From the NCBI GenBank assembly GCA_002342785.1, contig DDQV01000150.1:537-13396 (forward strand): DNA of 12,860 nt, read 5' to 3'. The DNA comes from Fusobacteriaceae bacterium UBA2433 (GTDB taxonomy: Bacteria; Fusobacteriota; Fusobacteriia; Fusobacteriales; Fusobacteriaceae). Numbering within the stretch: the first letter of the stretch is position 1; each line of letters starts with the position of its first letter. Shown piece by piece: positions 1 through 6,364 of the stretch. The notes under the pieces were generated by a model that saw nothing but the letters and a program-made list of their open reading frames with translations, was not told the origin of the DNA and did no database searches. Made by a program: the position numbers and the translations under genes.

Positions 1-1
1 T

Positions 2-409
2 ATAATTGGAATTAAAGAAGCTAGTGGAGATATATCTTACTTAGCAGAGATAGCAAGAGAGTGCGATGATGATTTTTCTATTTATTCTGGTAATGATGAT
101 ATAATTGTTCCTATTCTTTCTTTAGGAGGAGTTGGTGTTATTTCTGTTTTAGGAAATATTATGCCTCTAGAAACTCATAACCTTGTTATGTCTTATTTAG
201 AAGGAGACGTTCTTAATTCTAAAAATCTTCAACTTTCGATGAATTCTTTAGTTAAAACTTTATTTTTAGAAGCCAACCCAATACCAGTAAAGTCTGCAAT
301 GAATCTTATGAATTTTAAGGTTGGAGGAGTAAGACAACCTCTTTGGGAGATGAGTTCTGAACCTTATAAACTTTTAAAATCAGAAATGAAAAAATTAAAT
401 TTGATCTAA
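2..409 (+). CDS. dapA: 4-hydroxy-tetrahydrodipicolinate synthase, C-terminal part (5' end outside window)
   Basis: DapA condenses pyruvate with aspartate semialdehyde, the first committed step of lysine/DAP synthesis, in the cytoplasm. The frame is open from base 2 and the visible 135 residues are the C-terminal part of the TIM barrel. They begin at IIGIKEASGD, which holds the Schiff-base lysine (fifth visible residue, codon 14-16), equivalent to Lys161 of E. coli DapA. YSGNDD and GGVGVISVLGN follow, both typical of the family, and then the helical C-terminal domain (ANPIPVKSAMN, RQPLWEMS). About 155 N-terminal residues should lie upstream, including the Thr-Thr and Tyr of the active site. 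It ends at a TAA at 407-409, 13 bases before dapB, so it leads or sits inside the dap operon. The close paralogue N-acetylneuraminate lyase is unlikely given the dap neighbours. Confidence 0.93.
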   Translation: MIGIKEASGDISYLAEIARECDDDFSIYSGNDDIIVPILSLGGVGVISVLGNIMPLETHNLVMSYLEGDVLNSKNLQLSMNSLVKTLFLEANPIPVKSAMNLMNFKVGGVRQPLWEMSSEPYKLLKSEMKKLNLI

Positions 410-422
410 AGGAGGGGATATT

Positions 423-1160
423 TTGAATATAGCAGTATATGGATGGGGACAAATGGGTAAACTTCTTTGTGATACCATTGATAAAAGTAAAAACTTAAAT
501 TTAATAGGGATAATTGATCCTTTTTCTTTAGGAAAAGATTCTAGAATTATTGAGAATTTGGAAAATATTTCTATTATTCCAGATGTTTTAATAGATTTTT
601 CCCACTTTAGCAACTCTGATAAAATTCTACCATGGATTGTAGCTAATAATGTTCCTACACTTATTGCCACTACAGGACATAGTGTGGATCAACAAAAAAA
701 AATAAATAGAGGGGCAGAAACAGTTCCTATATTAAAAGCAACTAATACTTCCCTTGGAATAAGTCTAATTACAGAATTGTTAGGGACTCTTGTTTCATCT
801 TTAGAAGATTGGGATATTGAATTAATTGAAAAACACCATAATAAAAAAATTGATGCTCCCAGTGGGACAGCTCAATCATTGTTAGAAAAAATAAATGATA
901 CTTTAACTTCTAAAAGAGAGTTAGTATATGGAAGAAAAGGAATTTCCCCAAGAAAAAAAGAAGAAATTGGAGTACATGTGGTTCGTGGGGGAAGTATTGT
1001 AGGAGAACATTCTATTATTTTTGCTGGTGATGATGAAGTAATAGAGATAAAACATGAAGCTCACTCTAAGATGATATTTGTCAATGGAGCCTTAAAAGGT
1101 GCAACTTGGCTTTATAGTCAAAAACCTGGTCTATATACAATGAGAGACATCTTTAAATAA
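423..1160 (+). CDS. dapB: 4-hydroxy-tetrahydrodipicolinate reductase
   Basis: DapB reduces the DapA product to tetrahydrodipicolinate with NAD(P)H. The 245 residues match the shorter DapB type. A Rossmann dinucleotide motif lies at residues 7-12 (GWGQMG, with Trp where many family members have Ala) and ATTGHS at 82-87. The catalytic signature HHNKKIDAPSGTA is at 138-150: His138 and His139 correspond to the E. coli His pair and Lys142 to the catalytic lysine. GVHVVRGG and GEHSIIFAG follow. The start is a TTG at 423, chosen because GGAGGGG (411-417) sits 5 bases upstream and because the Rossmann strand begins at once. No ATG is as well placed. It lies 13 bases behind dapA and 24 before dapH, so one transcript is likely. 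A run of nine A at 694-702 is in frame and looks incidental. Confidence 0.95.
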   Translation: MNIAVYGWGQMGKLLCDTIDKSKNLNLIGIIDPFSLGKDSRIIENLENISIIPDVLIDFSHFSNSDKILPWIVANNVPTLIATTGHSVDQQKKINRGAETVPILKATNTSLGISLITELLGTLVSSLEDWDIELIEKHHNKKIDAPSGTAQSLLEKINDTLTSKRELVYGRKGISPRKKEEIGVHVVRGGSIVGEHSIIFAGDDEVIEIKHEAHSKMIFVNGALKGATWLYSQKPGLYTMRDIFK

Positions 1161-1184
1161 AAACATATTAAAAGGAGAAAAATA

Positions 1185-1898
1185 ATGGAAAAATTAAATA
1201 ATGCACATGAAATAATTCAATATATTAAAAATTCTACAAAATCTACACCAGTAAAAGCTTATATTAACGGAGATTTAAAAGGGATAAATTTTTTAAACTG
1301 CAAAGTGTTTGGATGTGAAAATAGTAAAACAATCTTTGGTGAATGGAATGAAGTAAAAGAAATATTAAATACTAACTCAAGTGTAATAATAGACTCTCAC
1401 ATAGAAAGTGATAGGAGAAATTCTGCAATTCCAATGTTAGACACAAAAAATATCCATGCTAGAATTGAACCAGGAGCTTTTATTAGAGATATGGTAGAAA
1501 TTGGTGATAATGCTGTTATTATGATGGGAGCAGTTATAAATATTGGTTCTAAGATTGGAGCAGGAAGTATGATTGATTTAAATGTAGTAATGGGAGGAAG
1601 AGCCACTGTAGGTAAAAACTGTCATATTGGAGCAGGAGCTGTTTTAGCTGGTGTAATTGAACCGCCTAGTGCTGATCCTGTTATTATTGAAGATGATGTT
1701 GTTGTTGGAGCTAATGCAGTGATTTTAGAAGGAGTAAGAGTTGGGAAGGGAGCCGTTATAGCTGCTGGAGCTATAGTTACAAAAAATGTACCTGCTGGTG
1801 TTGTTGTTGCTGGAAATCCAGCTAGAATAATTAAAGACAAAGATGAAAAAACTCTTAGTAAAACTGAAATTATGGAAGATTTAAGAGTTATAAAATAA
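1185..1898 (+). CDS. dapH: tetrahydrodipicolinate N-acetyltransferase (acetylase-branch DapH)
   Basis: The enzyme transfers acetyl from acetyl-CoA to tetrahydrodipicolinate to give N-acetyl-2-amino-6-oxopimelate. The 237 residues equal the length of Bacillus subtilis DapH (YkuQ), and the order of motifs is that of DapH, not of the longer succinylase DapD. An N-terminal helical and mixed domain covers about 1-90. A left-handed beta-helix of hexapeptide repeats covers about 90-215, with IEPGAFIRDMVEIGDNAVIM, MGGRATVGKNCHIGAGAVL at 136-154, GVIEPPSADPVIIEDDVVVG and AGNPARIIK. Such proteins act as trimers. The ATG at 1185 has AAAGGAG at 1171-1177, 7 bases upstream. It is followed by patA, the next enzyme of the same branch, which supports the acetyl assignment over the succinyl one. 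Confidence 0.93.
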   Translation: MEKLNNAHEIIQYIKNSTKSTPVKAYINGDLKGINFLNCKVFGCENSKTIFGEWNEVKEILNTNSSVIIDSHIESDRRNSAIPMLDTKNIHARIEPGAFIRDMVEIGDNAVIMMGAVINIGSKIGAGSMIDLNVVMGGRATVGKNCHIGAGAVLAGVIEPPSADPVIIEDDVVVGANAVILEGVRVGKGAVIAAGAIVTKNVPAGVVVAGNPARIIKDKDEKTLSKTEIMEDLRVIK

Positions 1899-1906
1899 AA
1901 ATAATT

Positions 1907-1911
1907 GGAGG
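1907..1911 (+). promoter_or_regulatory. ribosome binding site that fixes the patA start
   Basis: GGAGG at 1907-1911 lies 5 bases before the ATG at 1917. The longest frame would start at a TTG at 1905, but that TTG overlaps this Shine-Dalgarno sequence and has none of its own, so 1917 is the start. Confidence 0.85.
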
Positions 1912-1916
1912 TTAAT

Positions 1917-3065
1917 ATGAATATAAACCCTAAAGTAATAGATCAAAAAATTTCCCTGATTAGAAAAATATCTATGAAGAGTGGAGAGTATGAAGACGTT
2001 ATTAATCTTACTATTGGAGAACCAGATCTTCCTATTCCCACCGAAATTGTAGATCAAACTATTCTTTATATGAAAAATAATAGGATGGGATATCCTATGT
2101 TAGGAGGTTCAGTTGAAATAAGAGAAGAGATCGTAAATTTTTATAAGACTAAATATGATTCTTCTTATGATATAGATGAGGTTATTGTCACAGCAGGTGC
2201 CACAGAAGCTTTATCTACAACTTTAAAGACAATTTTAAATGAAGGAGATGAAGTTTTAATTCCCCTTCCATTTTATCCTGGATATCTTCCCCTTATAGAC
2301 TTTAGTTATGCGAAATCTGTATTTATTGATACTACTTCAGATGAGTTGCAGCTGACAGTGGAATCTCTAAAAAAACATATTACTCCTAAGACCAAAGCTC
2401 TTATTTTAAATTATCCAAATAATCCATCAGGAGTGGTCTTATCTAAAAAGAATTTAGATGAAATTATGAAATTTTTAAGGGATAAAGATATCTATATTAT
2501 TTCTGATGAAATATATAGTGAGATTACATTTAATAATGATTTTATTTCTGTGGGAAAATATCATTTTCTTAAAGAAAAAATAATATTAATAAATGGATTT
2601 TCAAAATCTCATTCTATGACTGGATGGCGTTTAGGATATATTTTAGCTTCTAAGAAACTCAAAGATGAATTGATAAAAGTTCATCAATATACTGTTACAT
2701 CACCTTCAGCAATTTCAGAATATGGAGGATATATAGCACTTTCTAAATGTTCTAATATAACTACATATACAAATGAATATAAAAAAAGATGTGAATATGT
2801 ATATAATAGATTAAATTCTATGGGAATTACTACTCTTGAACCTAAGGGGACATTTTATGTCTTTGGATCTTTAAATAATTTTAATATAGATTCATCTTTA
2901 GACTTTGCTTTAGATCTACTTGAAAATAAACATGTGGCTATAGTTCCTGGAATAGCATTTGGAGTTGAAGGATATTTTAGAATTTCTTGTAATAAATCTG
3001 TAGAAATTTTAAAAATAGCTTTAGATAAGATGGAAAATTATATTAAAAAATATAGATTAAATTAA
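1917..3065 (+). CDS. patA: N-acetyl-LL-diaminopimelate aminotransferase, PLP fold type I
   Basis: The enzyme converts N-acetyl-2-amino-6-oxopimelate to N-acetyl-LL-DAP using glutamate and PLP. With the ATG at 1917 the protein has 382 residues. INLTIGEPD (29-37) binds substrate, TAGATEAL (92-99) holds the phosphate, YPNNPSG (166-172) has the usual Asn, and SDEIYSEI (196-203) has the Asp and Tyr that bind the PLP ring. SKSHSMTGWRLGY (229-241) carries the Schiff-base lysine Lys230. FRISCN near the C-terminus has the carboxylate-binding Arg. From memory of the family, stretches such as KVHQY, EYKKR and SMTGWR resemble B. subtilis PatA closely. Its place directly after dapH supports that role. A general aspartate aminotransferase of the same fold is the alternative. 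It is separated from dapH by 18 bases. Confidence 0.85.
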   Translation: MNINPKVIDQKISLIRKISMKSGEYEDVINLTIGEPDLPIPTEIVDQTILYMKNNRMGYPMLGGSVEIREEIVNFYKTKYDSSYDIDEVIVTAGATEALSTTLKTILNEGDEVLIPLPFYPGYLPLIDFSYAKSVFIDTTSDELQLTVESLKKHITPKTKALILNYPNNPSGVVLSKKNLDEIMKFLRDKDIYIISDEIYSEITFNNDFISVGKYHFLKEKIILINGFSKSHSMTGWRLGYILASKKLKDELIKVHQYTVTSPSAISEYGGYIALSKCSNITTYTNEYKKRCEYVYNRLNSMGITTLEPKGTFYVFGSLNNFNIDSSLDFALDLLENKHVAIVPGIAFGVEGYFRISCNKSVEILKIALDKMENYIKKYRLN

Positions 3066-3070
3066 ATTAT

Positions 3071-3110
3071 TGGGAGAAGATATTATTTATTTGAATATTA
3101 TCTTCTCCTA
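3071..3110 (+). terminator. inverted repeat behind patA: weak terminator or operator
   Basis: GGAGAAGATA (3073-3082) and TATCTTCTCC (3099-3108) are perfect 10-base arms. A G-T and a T-A pair extend them outward, and the loop is 16 bases. No clean T run follows (TATATTATAATTT), so it is not a textbook intrinsic terminator. It overlaps the putative dapF promoter: the -35 box lies in the loop and the right arm in the spacer. An operator is therefore an equal reading. Confidence 0.5.
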
Positions 3111-3119
3111 TATTATAAT
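3091..3119 (+). promoter_or_regulatory. putative dapF promoter
   Basis: TTGAAT (3091-3096) and TATAAT (3114-3119) are separated by exactly 17 bases, a good match to the housekeeping sigma consensus. Transcription would start near 3126, giving a leader of about 40 bases with the ribosome binding site AAAGGAG at 3151-3157. The 101-base gap before dapF, unlike the short gaps between the other dap genes, fits separate initiation. Confidence 0.6.
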
Positions 3120-3166
3120 TTAACTATTTTAAAATAAAATAATTAAAAATAAAGGAGAGTTATTAT

Positions 3167-4003
3167 ATGATTAAATTTGAAAAATACCATGGTTTAGGAA
3201 ATGATTTTATAATTTTTAACTATAAAGATTTAATCTTAAACAATATAAAAGAGGAAAATTTCTCTGATCTAGCTGTAAAAGTTTGTAATATTCATACTGG
3301 AATTGGTGCTGATGGAATGATGGTTTTAGTTGAAAAAGAAGATTGTTGTCAAATGATCTTTATTAACTCTGATGGAAGTATCGCATCTATGTGTGGAAAT
3401 GGGATTAGATGTTTTTCTAACTATATTTATAATAATAAAATTTTAGATGGAACGAATTATAAAGTTGAAACTCTAGCAGGATTATTAAATTTAGATATTT
3501 ATCCTAATGAGAAGTTTACTGTAAGAGTTAATATGGGAAAACCTACTTTAAAACCTAATGTTGTTCCTGTGGATACTTTCAAGGAAAAATTTATTAATGA
3601 AGAGCTTGTTATTGATGGAAAAGATTATAAAGTTTCATCTCTTCTAATGGGTGTTCCTCATACTGTCCTCTTTGTAGATGATTTTAAAAATATCGATCTA
3701 GTAAAAGTTGGTAAAGCTATTGAAAATAATCCTATTTTTCCTAAAAAAACAAATGTAAATTTTGTTCAAATTTTAAATGAAGATGAAGTTATTGTAGAAA
3801 CTTGGGAACGAGGTGCAGGTCATACTTTAGCCTGTGGAACAGGATCTTGTGCTAGTGTAGTTATTGGAGAACTTCTTGGGTATTTAAATTCTAAAGTTAC
3901 TGTTCATCTTAGACTAGGAGATTTAGCTATAGAAGTAAAAGATGAAATCTATATGACTGGGCCTAGTAACTTAATCGCAAAGGGAGAATATAAATATAAT
4001 TAA
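3167..4003 (+). CDS. dapF: diaminopimelate epimerase
   Basis: DapF interconverts LL-DAP and meso-DAP by a two-base, two-cysteine mechanism without cofactor. The 278 residues are full length, with two pseudo-symmetrical halves. YHGLGNDF is at 7-14 and GADGMMVL at 48-55. The first catalytic cysteine is Cys76 in NSDGSIASMCGNGIRC. The second is Cys223 in ERGAGHTLACGTGSCAS, with the following GTGS forming the anion-binding loop. Both cysteines are present, so it should be active. ATG at 3167 follows AAAGGAG by 9 bases. It is the last dap gene here. With dapA, dapB, dapH and patA it gives every step from DapA to meso-DAP except deacetylation of N-acetyl-LL-DAP. Confidence 0.96.
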   Translation: MIKFEKYHGLGNDFIIFNYKDLILNNIKEENFSDLAVKVCNIHTGIGADGMMVLVEKEDCCQMIFINSDGSIASMCGNGIRCFSNYIYNNKILDGTNYKVETLAGLLNLDIYPNEKFTVRVNMGKPTLKPNVVPVDTFKEKFINEELVIDGKDYKVSSLLMGVPHTVLFVDDFKNIDLVKVGKAIENNPIFPKKTNVNFVQILNEDEVIVETWERGAGHTLACGTGSCASVVIGELLGYLNSKVTVHLRLGDLAIEVKDEIYMTGPSNLIAKGEYKYN

Positions 4004-4020
4004 AAATTTGAAATTAATAT

Positions 4021-4062
4021 AAAAAAATAAAAACCTCCTATAAATTAACATAGGAGGTAAAG
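4021..4062. terminator. bidirectional intrinsic terminator between dapF and phoH
   Basis: ACCTCCTAT (4033-4041) pairs perfectly with ATAGGAGGT (4050-4058) around an 8-base loop. The A-rich run at 4021-4032 gives a strong U tract for transcripts on the - strand, so it should end the sigma-phoH message well. On the + strand the following AAAGTTTT is a poorer tail, but the same stem probably also ends dapF transcription. The two genes converge here with only 61 bases between their stop codons. Confidence 0.85.
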
Positions 4063-4064
4063 TT

Positions 4065-5375
4065 TTATAATAATGTAGCTGCTAATTCTGCTAATTCAGA
4101 TCTTTCACCTTTTTTTAGTATGATATGTCCAGATATATTTACATCTCTAAATCTTTCAGCTAGATAAGTAAGACCATTACTTTCAGCATCGAGATATGGA
4201 TTATCAATTTGATATGGATCTCCTGTAAAAACAATTTTTGTATTTTTCCCTGCTCTAGTAACGATTGTTTTTATTTCATGAGGTGTTAAATTTTGTGCTT
4301 CATCTATTATCAAAAATCCTGCTGGAATACTTCTACCTCTAATATAAGACAGTGCTTCTATTTTTAGTAAACCTAAAGCTTCTAATCCTGCAATTACTTT
4401 TTCTCCAGCTTTTTCTTCCTTGGCATTAGCTAAAAAATCTATATTATCAAAGATAGGTTGCATCCAAGGTTTTAATTTTTCTTTTTCACTACCTGGGAGA
4501 TAACCTAAATCTTTCCCCATAGAAACTATTGGTCTAGCAATAAATAATTTTTTATATTTACTCCTTTCGACAACTAATTCTAATCCGGAAGCTACAGCTA
4601 ATAAAGTTTTTCCAGTTCCAGCTTTTCCAACTAAAGTTACTACTTTGATATCTTCATCCATTAAAAGATCTAGTGCAAAATTTTGTTCCTCATTTCTTCC
4701 TCGGATTCCCCAAACACTAATATCTCCATAGGTCATTCTTTCTATTCGTTTTGTTTTCTCATTATATCTACCGAATAAAGTTTTGTCCTTGTATTTCATA
4801 GTTACGAAGCAGTTGGCCGAAGGATTTTCAGGCATAATATCTATATATTTAATTCTACCAGATTTTTCATATTTTTTAAAATTATCTTCATCTACTTCTA
4901 TTTCCATATTTCCAGTATATAATTCTTCTAAATCCATCTTATCACTCTTATAATCTTCTACATTTATTTCCATAGAATCAGCTTTTATTCTCATATTAAT
5001 ATCTTTTGAAACTAAGATTACTTTTTTCTTTTTTTCTTTATTTTTAATATATAGTGCTATTGCTAAAATTCTATTGTCTACTATATCTCTTCTTAAAGAA
5101 GTTGGTAACTCTGTAGTATCTCCATTTATTTCGACTCTAAAAAATATTCCTTTGTCTATAGTTACTCCTTTAGCTAAACAACCTTTAGATCTAAGTTCAT
5201 CTATAAATCTAGCTGCTATCCTTGCAGAAGCACCTCTATTTCCACTTTCTTTTTTTAACTTATCTATTTCTTCAATAACATAGATAGGTAAAACTACATC
5301 ATTGTCTTCAAAATTTTGAATAGCCTTGGGGTCATGGATAAGTACGTTAGTGTCTAAAATATATATCTTTCTCAT
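4065..5375 (-). CDS. PIN domain-PhoH family ATPase (PhoH2/YlaK type)
   Basis: This cytoplasmic two-domain protein of 436 residues joins a PIN RNase fold to a PhoH ATPase/helicase-like domain, the PhoH2 arrangement. Family members studied in mycobacteria bind and unwind or cut RNA; the cellular role here is unknown. The PIN domain spans about 3-135: ILDTNVL with Asp8, an acidic cluster at VIEEID, DIVDNRIL with Asp97 and Asp100, and LVSKDINMR with Asp125, so the metal-binding residues look intact. A linker beta domain is at about 185-225. The ATPase shows Walker A VGKAGTGKT (249-257, Lys256), Walker B FLIIDEAQN (354-362, Asp358 and Glu359) and the TGDPYQID sensor motif at 384-391. The ATG has AGGAGG about 8 bases upstream, overlapping the stop codon of the sigma gene, so the two are translationally coupled. 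Confidence 0.92.
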   Translation of the reverse strand: MRKIYILDTNVLIHDPKAIQNFEDNDVVLPIYVIEEIDKLKKESGNRGASARIAARFIDELRSKGCLAKGVTIDKGIFFRVEINGDTTELPTSLRRDIVDNRILAIALYIKNKEKKKKVILVSKDINMRIKADSMEINVEDYKSDKMDLEELYTGNMEIEVDEDNFKKYEKSGRIKYIDIMPENPSANCFVTMKYKDKTLFGRYNEKTKRIERMTYGDISVWGIRGRNEEQNFALDLLMDEDIKVVTLVGKAGTGKTLLAVASGLELVVERSKYKKLFIARPIVSMGKDLGYLPGSEKEKLKPWMQPIFDNIDFLANAKEEKAGEKVIAGLEALGLLKIEALSYIRGRSIPAGFLIIDEAQNLTPHEIKTIVTRAGKNTKIVFTGDPYQIDNPYLDAESNGLTYLAERFRDVNISGHIILKKGERSELAELAATLL

Positions 5376-5383
5376 AAAAATCG

Positions 5384-5389
5384 CCTCCT
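5384..5389 (-). promoter_or_regulatory. phoH ribosome binding site overlapping the sigma stop codon
   Basis: On the - strand AGGAGG lies across the TAG stop codon of the sigma gene (5388-5390) and 8 bases before the phoH ATG. Ribosomes ending on the sigma message would sit on the phoH initiation site, which predicts coupled synthesis. Confidence 0.75.
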
Positions 5390-6182
5390 AGTTTTGGTAT
5401 TCTAAATATCTTTTTAATTTATTTAATGCCCGAGTTTCTAATTGTCTTATCCTCTCCTTAGTTAAGTTCATCTCTTGTCCTAATATACCTAGAGTTAAAA
5501 TTTCATTATCTAATAAACCAAATCTATGTATTATTATTTTTCTTTCTTTACTACCTAATAGATTTAAACCTTTAAATAATTTTTCTCTATCATTTTTAAT
5601 TATTAAATCTTCTTCAATATAATTATTTTTATCTGAAATTATATTATAAAAATCTCCACTTTCTTCAGAAAAATCATCTAATGAATTAAAAGTGATATCA
5701 TTTAATTTAAGATATCTTTCAATATCTTTTAACTTTAACCCTGTTTCTTTTGAAATTTCTTCTAAAGTAGGTTCATAACTATATTTTGATCGATATGTTA
5801 TTATAAATTTTTTTATTTTAGATAAATTGTTATATATATATATAGGATATCTAATTACCCTTCTATTACAGGATATATATCGAAAAATACTTTGTTTTAT
5901 CCAAAAAGTAGCATAGGTAGAAAATCTTCTTCCCATAGTATAATCAAATTTTTTAACAGCTTTTATTAGACCCATATTTCCTTCTTGAATTAGATCTTGA
6001 AGAGGGATACCTAATTTAGTATATTTTTTAGCTATACTTACTACTAATCTTAAATTAGCTACTATTAATTGATCCTGAGCATCTATATCTCCCTCTAAGA
6101 TGTGTTTAGATATATCGATTTCTTCTTCCTTAGTTAAGAGGGAAGAGTGGCCTATTTCTTTTAAGTAATCGGAAATATTCAT
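5388..6182 (-). CDS. RNA polymerase sigma factor, sigma-70 family, group-2-like
   Basis: The 264-residue protein has sigma-70 regions 1.2 to 4.2 but lacks region 1.1 and the long non-conserved insert of primary sigma factors, so it is probably an alternative factor. Region 1.2 is at about 3-30 (YLKEIG), 2.1-2.3 at about 42-95 (NLRLVVSIAKKYTKLGIPLQ, DLIQEGNMGLIKAV, FSTYATFWI), 2.4 at about 94-114, region 3 at about 118-170 and region 4.2 at about 228-257 (helix-turn-helix with TKERIRQLETRAL). In 2.4, Gln97 corresponds to the -10-reading Gln437 of E. coli RpoD, but the partner Thr440 is replaced by Phe100 and Trp433 by Phe93. The -35 helix is close to RpoD. A changed -10 preference is my inference. 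AGGAGG stands upstream of the ATG at 6182. The downstream partner is phoH. I see no anti-sigma gene. Confidence 0.9.
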   Translation of the reverse strand: MNISDYLKEIGHSSLLTKEEEIDISKHILEGDIDAQDQLIVANLRLVVSIAKKYTKLGIPLQDLIQEGNMGLIKAVKKFDYTMGRRFSTYATFWIKQSIFRYISCNRRVIRYPIYIYNNLSKIKKFIITYRSKYSYEPTLEEISKETGLKLKDIERYLKLNDITFNSLDDFSEESGDFYNIISDKNNYIEEDLIIKNDREKLFKGLNLLGSKERKIIIHRFGLLDNEILTLGILGQEMNLTKERIRQLETRALNKLKRYLEYQN

Positions 6183-6231
6183 TTCAACCTCCTAATATAT
6201 ATTATCTATATCAACAATATACTATTGATTA

Positions 6232-6259
6232 TTGAAACTTCCTTTTATATTTATAGAAT
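6232..6259 (+). promoter_or_regulatory. putative ruvC operon promoter
   Basis: TTGAAA (6232-6237), 16 bases, then TAGAAT (6254-6259). Transcription from near 6266 would give a leader of about 100 bases that contains the hairpin at 6308-6338. A second TATAAT at 6265-6270 and another at 6336-6341 lack a recognisable -35 box at the right distance. The 170-base divergent gap (6183-6352) must also hold the sigma promoter on the other strand, but I cannot name a convincing one there. Confidence 0.45.
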
Positions 6260-6307
6260 TTTATTATAATCTATGATAAAATTTAATACACAAAAATAAA
6301 TAAAAAA

Positions 6308-6338
6308 ATAGAGTCATTAAATGTATTTTATACTCTAT
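6308..6338. other. hairpin in the sigma-ruvC intergenic region
   Basis: ATAGAGT (6308-6314) pairs with ACTCTAT (6332-6338) around a 17-base loop. Read on the - strand it is followed by a long T-rich run (A run at 6302-6307 and beyond on the + strand), so it could stop antisense transcripts running from ruvC towards the sigma gene. Read on the + strand it would be a leader hairpin shortly before the ruvC start, with only an AATTTTATTT tail. Confidence 0.35.
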
Positions 6339-6354
6339 AATTTTATTTAAATAT

Positions 6355-6360
6355 GAGGTG
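6355..6360 (+). promoter_or_regulatory. ribosome binding site that fixes the ruvC start
   Basis: GAGGTG at 6355-6360 lies 4 bases before the ATG at 6365. An earlier in-frame ATG at 6353 overlaps this site and has only AT-rich sequence before it. Starting at 6365 also puts the catalytic aspartate at position 7, as in E. coli RuvC. Confidence 0.8.
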
Positions 6361-6364
6361 TAAA

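Noticed and set aside
395..670. Open frame on the - strand opposite dapA/dapB
   Set aside because: It lies almost wholly over dapB, has no convincing ribosome binding site, and dapB has full catalytic motifs. The same applies to the - strand frames at 1397-1606, 1622-1840, 9211-9489 and 10287-10619 and the + strand frame at 5074-5283.
694..702. Run of nine A in dapB as a frameshift site
   Set aside because: It encodes QQKK in frame, there is no downstream alternative frame of interest, and an essential enzyme is an unlikely phase-variation target.
4052..4078. AGGAGG followed by ATG-TAG, a minimal start-stop ORF behind dapF
   Set aside because: The spacing of 15 bases is too long, the AGGAGG is locked in the terminator stem, and ATG-TAG by itself is expected often.
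5831..5844. Seven TA dinucleotides inside the sigma gene as a possible slippage switch
   Set aside because: They code for conserved-looking residues after region 2.4 (PIYIY), and such tracts arise easily at this AT content. Seven units is short for a contingency locus.
6211..6235. CAATA-TAC-TATTG dyad in the sigma-ruvC gap as an operator
   Set aside because: Five-base arms in such AT-rich DNA are expected by chance, and the neighbouring promoter call is itself uncertain.
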